From Lentisphaeria bacterium UBA1732 (GTDB lineage: Bacteria > Verrucomicrobiota > Lentisphaeria > Victivallales > UBA1829): DNA of 40,674 nt. The stretch's first letter is position 1; each line of letters begins with the position of its first letter. Location of the stretch: NCBI GenBank assembly GCA_002315855.1, contig DCIG01000077.1, positions 15,249 to 55,922 of the forward strand. Direction: 5' to 3'. The notes beneath the pieces were generated by a model. It did no database searches. It was given only the letters and a program-made list of their open reading frames with translations, and was not told the origin of the DNA. The position numbers and the translations under genes are program-made. This document shows, piece by piece, positions 24,616-32,928 of the stretch.

Positions 24616-25512
24616 ATGAAACTGATGAAATTTGCAGCAATGACAGCGGCAGTCATGATGATTCCCGCAGTTTTCGCAACGACGACGGCACCTAAAACAA
24701 CGGCAACTGCGCCCAAAGCAACGGCGGCCAAGGCAAAATCGGCGACAGAAGAAAAAGCGAAAATTACGGCTTTGAACTTGAAGAAAGAGGATTCCGGAAA
24801 GGAATTCACGGTCGTACCCGGACAGGAAATCGTGGTGGCACTCTCCGGCAACCCGACAACCGGTTACAGCTGGGAAATCGCGGAAGGGAAAACAGATGCA
24901 AAGATACTGAAACAAATCAAGACCGGCGATGAATACGTGGCAGGCAAAAGCAACGGCATGGCCGGCGCAGGCGGGACATTCTATTTCCGTTATCAGGCAG
25001 AAAAAGAGGGAAACACCCAAGTCGTTCTCCAGTATAAACGCCCATGGGAAAAAGATACCGATCCGGCAGAAACATTCACTGCCAAAATCAAGGTAAAGAA
25101 AGCCGCAGACATAAAAGCCGACACGAAAAAAGAAGAGGCAAAGAAAGTTGATAAGACGGACGATGATATGCAGACTGCAACCATCTATACGGTAAAAAAT
25201 TCCGGGGAGAAAATCAAGATCAAGAAAAACAGCAAGTTCGTGGTCAAACTGTCCGGCAATCCGACAACCGGCTACAGCTGGTATGCCGCAGAAAAGGTAA
25301 CGGATTCCAAAGTCCTGCTGCTGGAAGGCGGAGAAGGACGCTATATCATCAATGACCACAAAGAAGGAATGGTCGGAGCGGGCGGGAATTTCTACTTTGA
25401 TTTCACGGCAAAGCAGGAAGGTATTACCAATATACGCCTGGAATACAAGCGTCCATGGGAAAAGGATACCGAACCGATTCAGAAGTTTGAACTGAATGTA
25501 ACGGTCGAATAA
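24616..25512 (+). CDS. Secreted tandem chagasin-type cysteine protease inhibitor (I42)
   Basis: A 298-residue exported protein. The signal peptide is FAAMTAAVMMIPAVFA, followed by a Thr/Ala/Lys-rich linker. Two chagasin domains follow, each with the three inhibitory loops: GNPTTGYSW, then GMAGAGGTFYF or GMVGAGGNFYF, then YKRPWEKDTDP or YKRPWEKDTEP. A charged Lys/Asp linker separates the domains (around residues 160-180). Chagasin-family proteins inhibit papain-type cysteine proteases. Two intact domains suggest either bivalent inhibition or a duplicated gene segment. The start has AAGGAAAAG upstream. Confidence 0.92.
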   Translation: MKLMKFAAMTAAVMMIPAVFATTTAPKTTATAPKATAAKAKSATEEKAKITALNLKKEDSGKEFTVVPGQEIVVALSGNPTTGYSWEIAEGKTDAKILKQIKTGDEYVAGKSNGMAGAGGTFYFRYQAEKEGNTQVVLQYKRPWEKDTDPAETFTAKIKVKKAADIKADTKKEEAKKVDKTDDDMQTATIYTVKNSGEKIKIKKNSKFVVKLSGNPTTGYSWYAAEKVTDSKVLLLEGGEGRYIINDHKEGMVGAGGNFYFDFTAKQEGITNIRLEYKRPWEKDTEPIQKFELNVTVE

Positions 25513-25539
25513 GCAATCAAGGAAAAAAGGGATACAAAA

Positions 25540-25582
25540 GAGCTGATTTTCAAAAGTCCTGCGGGAGATTTGAAATCAGCTC
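25540..25582. repeat. Full copy of the dispersed palindrome, possible bidirectional terminator
   Basis: GAGCTGATTTTCAAAAG opens at 25540 and ATTTGAAATCAGCTC closes at 25582, with core TCCTGCGGGAG. It lies between the converging I42 and tsaE genes. It is followed by AAAATTTTTT on the plus strand and TTTT on the minus strand, so here it could stop transcription in both directions. Confidence 0.8.
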
Positions 25583-25590
25583 AAAATTTT

Positions 25591-26058
25591 TTATTGACCC
25601 AAGAGGGAAATTTCACGCTGAGATGAGCGTCCGAGGGGACGCAACAGCAAATGAAGCGTATTCGGCGGCAAGATGTCCATGATACGCTCCGGCCACTCCA
25701 CCAAGGCATAACCGCGAGGATCGTAGAGAAATTCATCGACACCGAACGCAAGTGCGGCATCCGAATTGTCAATTCTGTACAGGTCCAAATGATACAGCAC
25801 ACCGCCGGGGAACGGATATTCCTGCACCAAGGTGAATGTAGGACTGCTGACCGGCTCCACAATTCCCAAAGCGCGTGCGAAACCATGAGCAAAGACCGTT
25901 TTGCCAGCCCCCAGCGTACCATGAAGAGCAATCACGCAGCCGGGAGTCAACTGACGGGCAATCGCAACCGCAACCGCCTCGGTGCCTTCCGGCGAATCCG
26001 TAATCACGGGAAGACGCTGCGTCAAAAGAGCAGCTAAATCTCTCACCTGATCAGCCAT
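25591..26058 (-). CDS. tsaE: tRNA threonylcarbamoyladenosine biosynthesis ATPase TsaE
   Basis: A 155-residue P-loop protein with Walker A GTLGAGKTVFAHGFARALG, then VSSPTFTLVQEY, the YHLDLYRI segment and ALVEWPER near residue 120, all hallmarks of TsaE. It supports TsaB/TsaD in making the t6A base at position 37 of ANN-decoding tRNAs. The start at 26058 lies one base after the pyrC stop, so it is the last gene of the pyr operon. Longer in-frame starts run back into pyrC and are rejected. Confidence 0.93.
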   Translation of the reverse strand: MADQVRDLAALLTQRLPVITDSPEGTEAVAVAIARQLTPGCVIALHGTLGAGKTVFAHGFARALGIVEPVSSPTFTLVQEYPFPGGVLYHLDLYRIDNSDAALAFGVDEFLYDPRGYALVEWPERIMDILPPNTLHLLLRPLGRSSQREISLLGQ

Positions 26059-26059
26059 T

Positions 26060-27358
26060 TTAAAATTCCTCGCAAGGACGCATGAAAACACAGGCTCCAT
26101 CCACAAACGTGGCAACCACCTGCCCCGCTGCCGCATAGCCGTTGAACGGAGTATTGCGGGACTTGGAGTAGAAATTGGAACTGTCAATGACGTGATTTGC
26201 ATTGACATCCATCACGGTAACATCAGCCGTTCCGCCAATTGACAGGGTACCGGCATCAATGCCCATGACACGAGCCGGACCAGTGGTAAATTTGGAAATG
26301 AGCTGAGGAAGCGTAAGGAAATTTTTGTGGTAAAGTTCCGTCAAGGTAACGGCGACCGCAGTTTCGAGGCCAATGATACCAAAAGGAGCAATATCAAATT
26401 CGACCAGTTTGCGCGTCTGTGTATGAGGAGCATGATCGGTGGCAATGACCTCGATGGTGTCATCCTGCAACCCTGCAATCACGGCGAGACGGTCTTCTTC
26501 GGAACGAAGCGGAGGATTCATCTTGTAATTGGTATCGAACCGCTTGATTTCGACATCGGTCAAAGCGATATGATGCGGAGTGGCTTCCGCAGAAATCGAC
26601 AGGCCATCGCGTTTCGCCTGACGAACCATGGCAACGGCATTTTTCGCGCTGATGTGCTGGAGGTGAATTTTCGCACCGGTCATGCGGGACAACACGATGT
26701 CGCGGCTCACAATGGTTTCCTCGGCGGCAGAGGGCATGGCTTTCATCCCCAGAAGCACCGACCAGTAGCCTTCGTGCATCACACCATCACGGGCCAGAGA
26801 ACGGTCTTCGCAGTGGTCAAGGACAGTCAAGCCGAAGTTATTGGCATATTCCACAACGTGTCGCATGAGTTCATTGTTCTGAATACAGCGGCCATCATCG
26901 GTAACGACTACAGCACCGGCATTTTTGAGGGAGCCAATCGGCGCCATCTGTTCGCCTTTCAAGCCGACCGACAAGGCCCCGGCGGGAAGGACATGGACCA
27001 TACCTTCCCGCTGTGCGAACTCTTTCACATACTGAATCGCACCGGCAGTATCCGCAACGGGAGAGGTATTCGGCATGGCAACAATCGTAGTAAATCCGCC
27101 GGCGGCAGCAGCCATCGTGCCAGTGCGAATGGTTTCCGCATCGGTATTGCCGGGCTGGCGCAAGTGAACGTGCATATCAATCAAACCGGGAGTAACGACT
27201 TTTCCCTCGGCATTGAAAATCTGAGCGGATTCGGCATCAAAGGAATCAGGTTCGACGATTCTGCCATCATAAATCCAAAGATCGCGAATGTCATCCACTT
27301 TATTGGCGGGGTCAATGACGCGTCCGCCTCTGATAATCCAATTGGTATTCTTTTTCAT
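26060..27358 (-). CDS. pyrC: Dihydroorotase PyrC
   Basis: A 432-residue amidohydrolase that closes carbamoyl-aspartate to dihydroorotate in pyrimidine synthesis. Zinc-site motifs are DMHVHLRQPG near residue 60, DHCEDRSLA, HLQHISAKNAV and TDHAPHT near residue 310. The length and the GGRVIDPANKVDD start fit the type I (roughly 430-residue) class. The ATG at 27358 overlaps the pyrB stop as ATGA, which supports it over the ATG three codons upstream. Confidence 0.95.
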   Translation of the reverse strand: MKKNTNWIIRGGRVIDPANKVDDIRDLWIYDGRIVEPDSFDAESAQIFNAEGKVVTPGLIDMHVHLRQPGNTDAETIRTGTMAAAAGGFTTIVAMPNTSPVADTAGAIQYVKEFAQREGMVHVLPAGALSVGLKGEQMAPIGSLKNAGAVVVTDDGRCIQNNELMRHVVEYANNFGLTVLDHCEDRSLARDGVMHEGYWSVLLGMKAMPSAAEETIVSRDIVLSRMTGAKIHLQHISAKNAVAMVRQAKRDGLSISAEATPHHIALTDVEIKRFDTNYKMNPPLRSEEDRLAVIAGLQDDTIEVIATDHAPHTQTRKLVEFDIAPFGIIGLETAVAVTLTELYHKNFLTLPQLISKFTTGPARVMGIDAGTLSIGGTADVTVMDVNANHVIDSSNFYSKSRNTPFNGYAAAGQVVATFVDGACVFMRPCEEF

Positions 27359-28284
27359 TTCAAACATCCCGCAACGAGGTAAAGGACAGCCATACGAATG
27401 GCAAGTCCGTTGGTAACTTGTTCAAGAATCACAGACTGAGGACCGTCCGCAACAAAAGAGTCGAGTTCGACGCCACGATTGATGGGACCGGGGTGCATAA
27501 TCAAGGCATCGGGCTTGATATAACGCATCATATCCTGATTGATTCCAAAGAATTTGGAATATTCACCGACACTGGGGAAGAAGCCGGATTCCTGACGCTC
27601 CATCTGAATGCGAAGCATATTAATCACATCCGCATTCGCAACGGCTTCCTTCAGGTCATGACAAACACGGACACCGAGCTGTTCAAATTCACGGGGGACG
27701 AGGGTGGCGGGACCGGCAAAGGTAACATTGGCGCCAAGTTTGAGCAGGCCCCACATATTGCTCCGGGCAACGCGACTGTGGAGGATGTCACCAACGATAA
27801 CAACATTCAAACCTTCCACATGCCCTTTTTTCTCGCGAATGGTGAAGATGTCGAGGAGAGCCTGCGTAGGGTGGCTGTGCGCGCCGTCACCGGCATTCAC
27901 AATGCCCATATCCAGCGAACGGGCAAGGAAATTCGGGGCACCCGTGGCAGAGTGGCGAATCACAATAATATCCGCCTGCAAAGCCTGAATATTGTAAAGA
28001 GTATCCAGCAGAGTTTCCCCTTTGCGGAAACTGCTGGCATCGGCATTCATATTGATAATATCCGCGCTCAAACGCTGTTCGGCAAGCTCGAAAGAAACTC
28101 TTGTGCGGGTACTTGGCTCCACGAACAAATTCACTACCGTGCGACCTCGCAAGGCAGGAACTTTTTTGACGTTGCGCTGAGAAACCTTTTTGAACTCCTC
28201 CGCCGTATTCAGGATGCAGAGAATCTCATCCCGCGAAAGGTCATAGAGACTCAAAAGGTCTTTTTTTGTCCATTTCAAATCCAT
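27355..28284 (-). CDS. pyrB: Aspartate carbamoyltransferase catalytic subunit PyrB
   Basis: A 309-residue enzyme joining carbamoyl phosphate to aspartate. The carbamoyl phosphate loop is FVEPSTRTRVSFE near residue 55. VIRHSATGAPNFLA and GDGAHSHPTQALLDI follow, then LRIQMERQESGFFP and a C-terminal HPGPINRGVEL. No regulatory pyrI chain is present. It starts 11 bases after pyrR with AAGGA upstream. Confidence 0.95.
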   Translation of the reverse strand: MDLKWTKKDLLSLYDLSRDEILCILNTAEEFKKVSQRNVKKVPALRGRTVVNLFVEPSTRTRVSFELAEQRLSADIINMNADASSFRKGETLLDTLYNIQALQADIIVIRHSATGAPNFLARSLDMGIVNAGDGAHSHPTQALLDIFTIREKKGHVEGLNVVIVGDILHSRVARSNMWGLLKLGANVTFAGPATLVPREFEQLGVRVCHDLKEAVANADVINMLRIQMERQESGFFPSVGEYSKFFGINQDMMRYIKPDALIMHPGPINRGVELDSFVADGPQSVILEQVTNGLAIRMAVLYLVAGCLK

Positions 28285-28295
28285 CTGTCAAATCC

Positions 28296-28850
28296 TTATC
28301 GTTTTATCTTGTAAACACAGTCGGTACCGCTAAATTCGACCCAGTCCATACAGACACGCCAGTCTTTCTCGACCTGAACGGTTTCGCCAACGAAATCAGC
28401 ATGAATCGGATATTCACGCTGACCGCGGTCAATCAAGGCGGCAAGGCGAATCTGACCGGGACGACCGAAATCCGTAAGGGCATCCAAAGCGGCACGCACA
28501 CTGCGCCCGCTCTGAAGGACATCATCCGTCAGAATAATGATTTTGCCGTTGATGTCAAAGGGTATCTCCGTTTCCCGAATGATCGGCAACGCGGGACGAG
28601 TGCCGAAGTCGTCGCGATACATGGTAATATCCAGCGAGCCGACCTCAATCCGGCATCCTGTTTCCGCCTGAACGAGACGAGAAATGCGACGGGCAAGCGG
28701 GACACCGCCCGCCTGAATACCAATCAAAGCCGCATTCGCCAAGTCATCCTTTGAAAAGGAGCAGCAAATGCTATGAGCGATCTGAGAAATGGCATTGGAA
28801 ATGCGGCTTCCCTCAATCATCATTTCATGTGGTTTCTTCTCTTCATCCAT
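28296..28850 (-). CDS. pyrR: Bifunctional pyr regulator / uracil phosphoribosyltransferase PyrR
   Basis: A 184-residue phosphoribosyltransferase-fold protein. The PRPP motif is IIILTDDVLQSGRSVRAALD near residue 110. Other PyrR traits are GIQAGGVPLARRI, SLDITMYRDDF and AALIDRGQREYPI. In Firmicutes PyrR binds pyr mRNA with UMP and also makes UMP from uracil. It heads the pyrR-pyrB-pyrC-tsaE operon, the usual place for PyrR. I found no convincing PyrR binding loop followed by a terminator in the leader, so RNA-level control here is unproven. Confidence 0.93.
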   Translation of the reverse strand: MDEEKKPHEMMIEGSRISNAISQIAHSICCSFSKDDLANAALIGIQAGGVPLARRISRLVQAETGCRIEVGSLDITMYRDDFGTRPALPIIRETEIPFDINGKIIILTDDVLQSGRSVRAALDALTDFGRPGQIRLAALIDRGQREYPIHADFVGETVQVEKDWRVCMDWVEFSGTDCVYKIKR

Positions 28851-28875
28851 AGGGGTTCATCCTTGTGGGATTCAT

Positions 28876-28908
28876 GAGCTGACTCCAGAAATGACTTCTG
28901 AAATCAGC
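28876..28908. repeat. Diverged copy of the dispersed palindrome in the pyrR leader
   Basis: GAGCTGACTCCAGAA (28876-28890) faces TTCTGAAATCAGC (28896-28908). It lies about 25 bases upstream of the pyrR start codon. A separate small hairpin, AGAGCC with GGCTCT, lies just upstream at 28914-28935. Confidence 0.6.
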
Positions 28909-29020
28909 GTTCAAGAGCCAAAATCAATCGGCTCTCAAGTTATACGAGTCTATGCTTTTCCGAAGCGGCTTCAGATTCCAAGAGGAATAAAACGGCGCAC
29001 CGGAAAAACAAGCGATCTGT

Positions 29021-29057
29021 AAAAACGACCTGAAAAAGAAAAAATCTTCTCAGGTCG
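29021..29057 (-). terminator. Rho-independent terminator of the tig-clpP-clpX operon
   Basis: On the minus strand CGACCTGA (29057-29050) pairs with TCAGGTCG (29033-29026), and five T follow (29025-29021). It lies 38 bases beyond the clpX stop codon. Confidence 0.85.
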
Positions 29058-29094
29058 CTTATAAATCATTGTTCGGAATGCCTTTTCGCACTGT

Positions 29095-30405
29095 TCATTT
29101 TGCCTGTTTCTTTTTCAGGACGAGTTCAGCACCCTTGCCATTAATGGTGTCTTTCGTGATGATACATTCGACAACATCCTTGCGGGAAGGGACATCGAAC
29201 ATAACATCCGTCATAACAGATTCAATAATGGCACGAAGACCGCGAGCGCCAGTGCCTTTCAAGGCGGCTTTTGCAGCGAGTTCGCGGAGAGCATCTTCGC
29301 GGAAGGTGAGCTTCACGTTTTCCATTTCAAAGAGCTTGATGAACTGACGCGTAATCGAGTTTTTCGGTTCGGTCAGGATTTTCACCATGTCTTCTTCGGA
29401 AAGCTGAGAGAGAGCAGTAATCACAGGCAAACGCCCGACAAATTCGGGAATCATGCCGTAACGAACAAAGTCTTCCGGTTCGGCAGAGGCAAGAGGATTT
29501 TCGAGAACTTTCTCGTTTTTCGCCTGCTCATCCGCCATATCGGGAGTAAGCATTTCATCGGGAGCGAAGCCCAGCACATGCTTGCCGACACGACGCTTGA
29601 CGACATTGTCAAGACCGACAAATGCGCCGCCGCAAATGAACAGGATGTTTTCCGTATTGACCTGAATATATTCCTGCATCGGGTGCTTGCGACCGCCTTT
29701 CGGGGGGACGTTCGCAACAGTGCCTTCCAGGATTTTCAGGAGAGCCTGCTGGACACCTTCGCCGGAAACGTCGCGCGTAATGGAAACATTCTGGCTCTTG
29801 GAGGCGATTTTATCGATTTCATCAACGTAGATGATTCCGATCTGCGCTTTCTGGATGTCATAATCCGCAGCCTGAACAAGACGCAGAATGATGTTTTCCA
29901 CATCTTCACCGACATACCCGGCTTCGGTCAGCGTGGTGGCATCGGTAATGCAGAACGGGACATCCAGCAACTTCGCCAGCGTGCGGGCAATCAAAGTTTT
30001 GCCACTGCCGGTCGGACCAATCAAAAGGACATTGCTTTTGTCAAGTTCGACATCGTCTCCGCTGAAAAGATTGCGGGACTGCAAACGCTTGTAGTGATTG
30101 TGAACGGCAACGGCAAGAGTCTTTTTCGCCTGCTCCTGACCGACCACATGCAAATCAAGCTCCGCCTTAATCTCAGCGGGAGTCGGGACTTTCAGAGAAT
30201 CGACAAAAGGAAGTTTATCGGGCAAAAGTCTGTTATCCGCCCCACTGCCGCTGCGAGGGGAATCCTTGCGGAAGACCTGATTGCAGAGGTCAACACAGTT
30301 GCGGCAAATCGCACTGCCGAACGGGCTGGAGACCAGTTCGCCGTGGAGTTCCTGCTCAGTTCTGCCGCAAAAAGAACATTTTAACAAGTTTTTTGATCCT
30401 GGCAT
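29095..30405 (-). CDS. clpX: ATP-dependent Clp protease ATP-binding subunit ClpX
   Basis: A 436-residue AAA+ unfoldase. The N-terminal zinc domain has CSFCGRTEQE and CRNCVDLC. Walker A is LLIGPTGSGKTLIARTLA, Walker B IGIIYVDEIDKIA, and the pore loop is GYVGEDVE. The RKH substrate loop region is GGRKHPMQEY, and the C-terminal GARGLRAIIE is typical. ClpX unfolds proteins for ClpP, encoded 13 bases upstream. The start has GGAG seven bases before it. Confidence 0.97.
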   Translation of the reverse strand: MPGSKNLLKCSFCGRTEQELHGELVSSPFGSAICRNCVDLCNQVFRKDSPRSGSGADNRLLPDKLPFVDSLKVPTPAEIKAELDLHVVGQEQAKKTLAVAVHNHYKRLQSRNLFSGDDVELDKSNVLLIGPTGSGKTLIARTLAKLLDVPFCITDATTLTEAGYVGEDVENIILRLVQAADYDIQKAQIGIIYVDEIDKIASKSQNVSITRDVSGEGVQQALLKILEGTVANVPPKGGRKHPMQEYIQVNTENILFICGGAFVGLDNVVKRRVGKHVLGFAPDEMLTPDMADEQAKNEKVLENPLASAEPEDFVRYGMIPEFVGRLPVITALSQLSEEDMVKILTEPKNSITRQFIKLFEMENVKLTFREDALRELAAKAALKGTGARGLRAIIESVMTDVMFDVPSRKDVVECIITKDTINGKGAELVLKKKQAK

Positions 30406-30418
30406 ACATCAACTCCGC

Positions 30419-31018
30419 TCAAACGTTACGCGGCTGAATCACGTGATCCACGAGGCCATATTCCACGGCTTCTTCCGCAGAAAGGAAATGGTCGCGTTCG
30501 GTGTCTTTCTCAATCTTCTTCAGATTCTGACCGGAGTGCTTCGCAAGAATGCCGTTCAATGTGGCTTTCATCCGAAGAATCTCTCTGGTGTGAATCTCGA
30601 TGTCAGTGGCCTGCCCCTGAGCACCGCCCAGCACCTGATGAATCATAATGCGGGCATTGGGAAGTGCGAAGCGTTTGCCTTTTGTTCCGGCAGAGAGCAG
30701 GACGGCCGCCATAGAAGCCGCCTGCCCCATGCAGAATGTGCAGACATCGCACGGCAACGACTGAATCGTGTCGTAGATGGCAAGCCCGGAAGTAACGACA
30801 CCGCCGGGAGAGTTAATGTAAAGAGAAATATCTTTTTTCGGGTCTTCGCTCTTCAGAAACAGCAATTCTGCGATAATCAAGTTAGCGACAGAATCATCGA
30901 TCTCGGTACCGAGAAGGATAATGCGGTCTTTCAAAAGTCGCGAATAGATGTCGAATGAACGTTCACCATTTCCCGATTGTTCAATTACAAACGGGACGTA
31001 CATATTATTTTTCATCAT
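30419..31018 (-). CDS. clpP: ATP-dependent Clp protease proteolytic subunit ClpP
   Basis: A 199-residue serine protease with the catalytic triad Ser102 (MGQAASMAAVLL), His127 (ARIMIHQVLGG) and Asp176 (DTERDHFLS). The GERSFDIYSRLLKDRIILLG start is typical of ClpP1-type subunits. Two ATG codons in tandem follow AGGAGACTTCATC. It forms a barrel that degrades proteins fed by ClpX, and it lies in the order tig-clpP-clpX common in bacteria. Confidence 0.97.
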   Translation of the reverse strand: MMKNNMYVPFVIEQSGNGERSFDIYSRLLKDRIILLGTEIDDSVANLIIAELLFLKSEDPKKDISLYINSPGGVVTSGLAIYDTIQSLPCDVCTFCMGQAASMAAVLLSAGTKGKRFALPNARIMIHQVLGGAQGQATDIEIHTREILRMKATLNGILAKHSGQNLKKIEKDTERDHFLSAEEAVEYGLVDHVIQPRNV

Positions 31019-31081
31019 GATGAAGTCTCCTGAAAAGTCAGCGGGAAATTAAGAAATTCCGTATAGGAGAAAGGATGGACA

Positions 31082-32401
31082 TCAAGCCTTGATCACTTTG
31101 TCAGCAAGCACGCCGAGTGTCTTGTCCACGAGGAGTTCGATTTCGAGCTCGCCGATACGGCCGCTCTGCTGGAGCAGATTGACGAGTTTTCCGGCTTCGA
31201 TGCCAGTGTAAGAAGAAATGCGCTGAATTTCGGCACTGATTTCTTCTTCAGAGACCGTAACTTTTTCCTGCTTGGCAATCTTGCGGAGGATAAACTGCTT
31301 GCGAACGGTTTCAGTGGCGTTTGCAGTGACTTCTTCGCGATACTGTTCCTTTTCTTCCTGGAACTTCCTGGCTTCTTCGTCATTGGTAACTTTCTTGTTG
31401 GCGATGACGTTGAATTCGTTTTCGACAGCCGTTTCGAGGGCATGAGCGGGAAGTTCAAAAGCAGGAGTTTCAGCGAGGAGGCAAGTCTGGATGGCATCCA
31501 TAACCTGACGACGATATGCCATTTCACATTCGGCGATTGCGCGCTTGTGGAATTCTTCCTTCATTTCTTCAACGGACTTGGCACCGAGCTTTTCCGCGAG
31601 GGCGGCATCATCGGAGACCGGAATGCGACGCTGACCGCTGATCACTTTAACCTTGTAGGCAACCTTCTTGCCCTGAAGGAATTCTTCGCGCCAATCGGCA
31701 GGATATTCTGCGGAGAAGTTGTATTCGCCGCCAATCACAGCACCAGTCAGAGCCGCAATCATGCCGGGGACCTGTTCGGGTTCGCGGAGAAGGAACCAAG
31801 CGTTTTCATTCTTGGCAGCGCGTTTCTGGAGGTCGGTGGCATCTTCAGCGAGTTCGAGATCCGTTTCATAGGAAACGTTCAGCATATCGCCTTCTTTGAC
31901 GGCATCGGTGATGGGTTCAAACGAGGAGAAATATTCTTTTGCCTGATCAAGGATACGAGCTTCATGTTCTTCGAGGTTCTCCTTATTTTCGACATCCTTG
32001 CCGTAGGAGGAGAAATCGGGGAGTTCGATTGACGGAGCGATTTCGACATCAGCAGACATGGAGAAGTCTTTGCCGGCTTCGAGAGCGCCAGACGGCTGCA
32101 TACGGGAATAGGAAACGATGTCCAGCTTTTCAGCTTCTTCCGCCATCTTGGAATAAGCGGCGACCATGAGTTTGCGGTCAGCTTCTTCCATAATGGTTTT
32201 GGTAAAGCGACTCTTCACCATGGAAACAGGAGCCTTGCCGGTACGGAAACCGGGGAGCTGCACATTGCGCGCGACTTCGCGAGTCGTGCTATTAATCAGT
32301 TCATCGACCGCAGCGGCGGGCAGAGAGAAAGTAATTTTACGACCGCAGGAACCATTTTCCGCGATATCGATATTGAGTTGAGCTTGCCAGTTGTTGGACA
32401 T
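31082..32401 (-). CDS. tig: Trigger factor, ribosome-associated chaperone
   Basis: A 439-residue protein with the three trigger-factor parts. The N-terminal ribosome-binding domain has LPGFRTGKAPVSMVKSRF, close to the GFRxGKxP ribosome-docking signature. The middle peptidyl-prolyl isomerase domain is reduced, with VKEGDMLNVSYE. A long helical C-terminal domain follows. It shields nascent chains at the ribosome exit. It heads the clpP-clpX operon, with its own promoter at 32514-32542 and AAAGG before the start. Confidence 0.93.
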   Translation of the reverse strand: MSNNWQAQLNIDIAENGSCGRKITFSLPAAAVDELINSTTREVARNVQLPGFRTGKAPVSMVKSRFTKTIMEEADRKLMVAAYSKMAEEAEKLDIVSYSRMQPSGALEAGKDFSMSADVEIAPSIELPDFSSYGKDVENKENLEEHEARILDQAKEYFSSFEPITDAVKEGDMLNVSYETDLELAEDATDLQKRAAKNENAWFLLREPEQVPGMIAALTGAVIGGEYNFSAEYPADWREEFLQGKKVAYKVKVISGQRRIPVSDDAALAEKLGAKSVEEMKEEFHKRAIAECEMAYRRQVMDAIQTCLLAETPAFELPAHALETAVENEFNVIANKKVTNDEEARKFQEEKEQYREEVTANATETVRKQFILRKIAKQEKVTVSEEEISAEIQRISSYTGIEAGKLVNLLQQSGRIGELEIELLVDKTLGVLADKVIKA

Positions 32402-32513
32402 ATTGATGCCTTTGTTTCTTTCAGATTATGGGTTAAATGTTTTTGAGATGCAAATACAAACCGAAGCATGAGACACAGAAGCCCTCATGAGCCGGAGTAT
32501 AGATTCAAGTTTA

Positions 32514-32542
32514 AATATACATGTGGAAAGGCTTCTTTTCAA
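32514..32542 (-). promoter_or_regulatory. Sigma70-type promoter of tig-clpP-clpX
   Basis: On the minus strand TTGAAA (32542-32537) and TATATT (32519-32514) are separated by 17 bases. Confidence 0.65.
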
Positions 32543-32634
32543 TACAAAATATCAGTTTTTTCCGACTTCTTTTTCAAAGAGGAGGGAAAAGTGATTATTT
32601 TCGGTTCTTTTTTCATTTTTTCTTCAGTTTCCGT

Positions 32635-32662
32635 TTTGAATTATCTGAATTTGTGCTATATT
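32635..32662 (+). promoter_or_regulatory. Probable promoter of the FHA-ftsH operon
   Basis: A -10 TATATT (32657-32662) preceded by GC matches others in the window. The -35 is poor: TTTGAA at 16 bases spacing. It leaves a leader of about 260 bases. Confidence 0.45.
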
Positions 32663-32928
32663 ATGGTAATCACGTTTCAAATGTTTGCTGAAACATTCCA
32701 CATGAGCACATATTCCGACATGGGATTATGGTGCGCGGAAACGGTTATCGCGAGTGTGCAGAACGCCTCACAACAAAGGCAGCGGCACAGGACAGAGAAA
32801 ACAGCAAGCATAGAACAGAGAAAATCTGAGCGTGATTCCCGATAAGGTTACAACACATTTATCCAAAACGAAAAGCGGATGATTGAACGAGAGGGAGATC
32901 ATCCTTTCAGAAACAGGAGAAATTTGAT

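Larger units (their letters stand above)
32402..32928. other. Divergent intergenic region between tig and the FHA gene
   Basis: The 527-base gap holds the tig promoter (minus) and a probable FHA promoter (plus), each with a long leader. A plus-strand frame at 32468-32845 has no ribosome site, crosses both promoters and has an unlikely composition, so I do not call it. Nothing else was recognised. Confidence 0.6.

Noticed and set aside
28914..28935. Small hairpin AGAGCC/GGCTCT as a pyr attenuator
   Set aside because: The stem has only six pairs, no T-run follows and no alternative structure was found.
32468..32845. A 125-codon plus-strand frame between tig and the FHA gene
   Set aside because: It crosses the promoters of both flanking genes, has no ribosome site, and its Phe-rich then Gln/Arg-rich composition looks like untranslated sequence.
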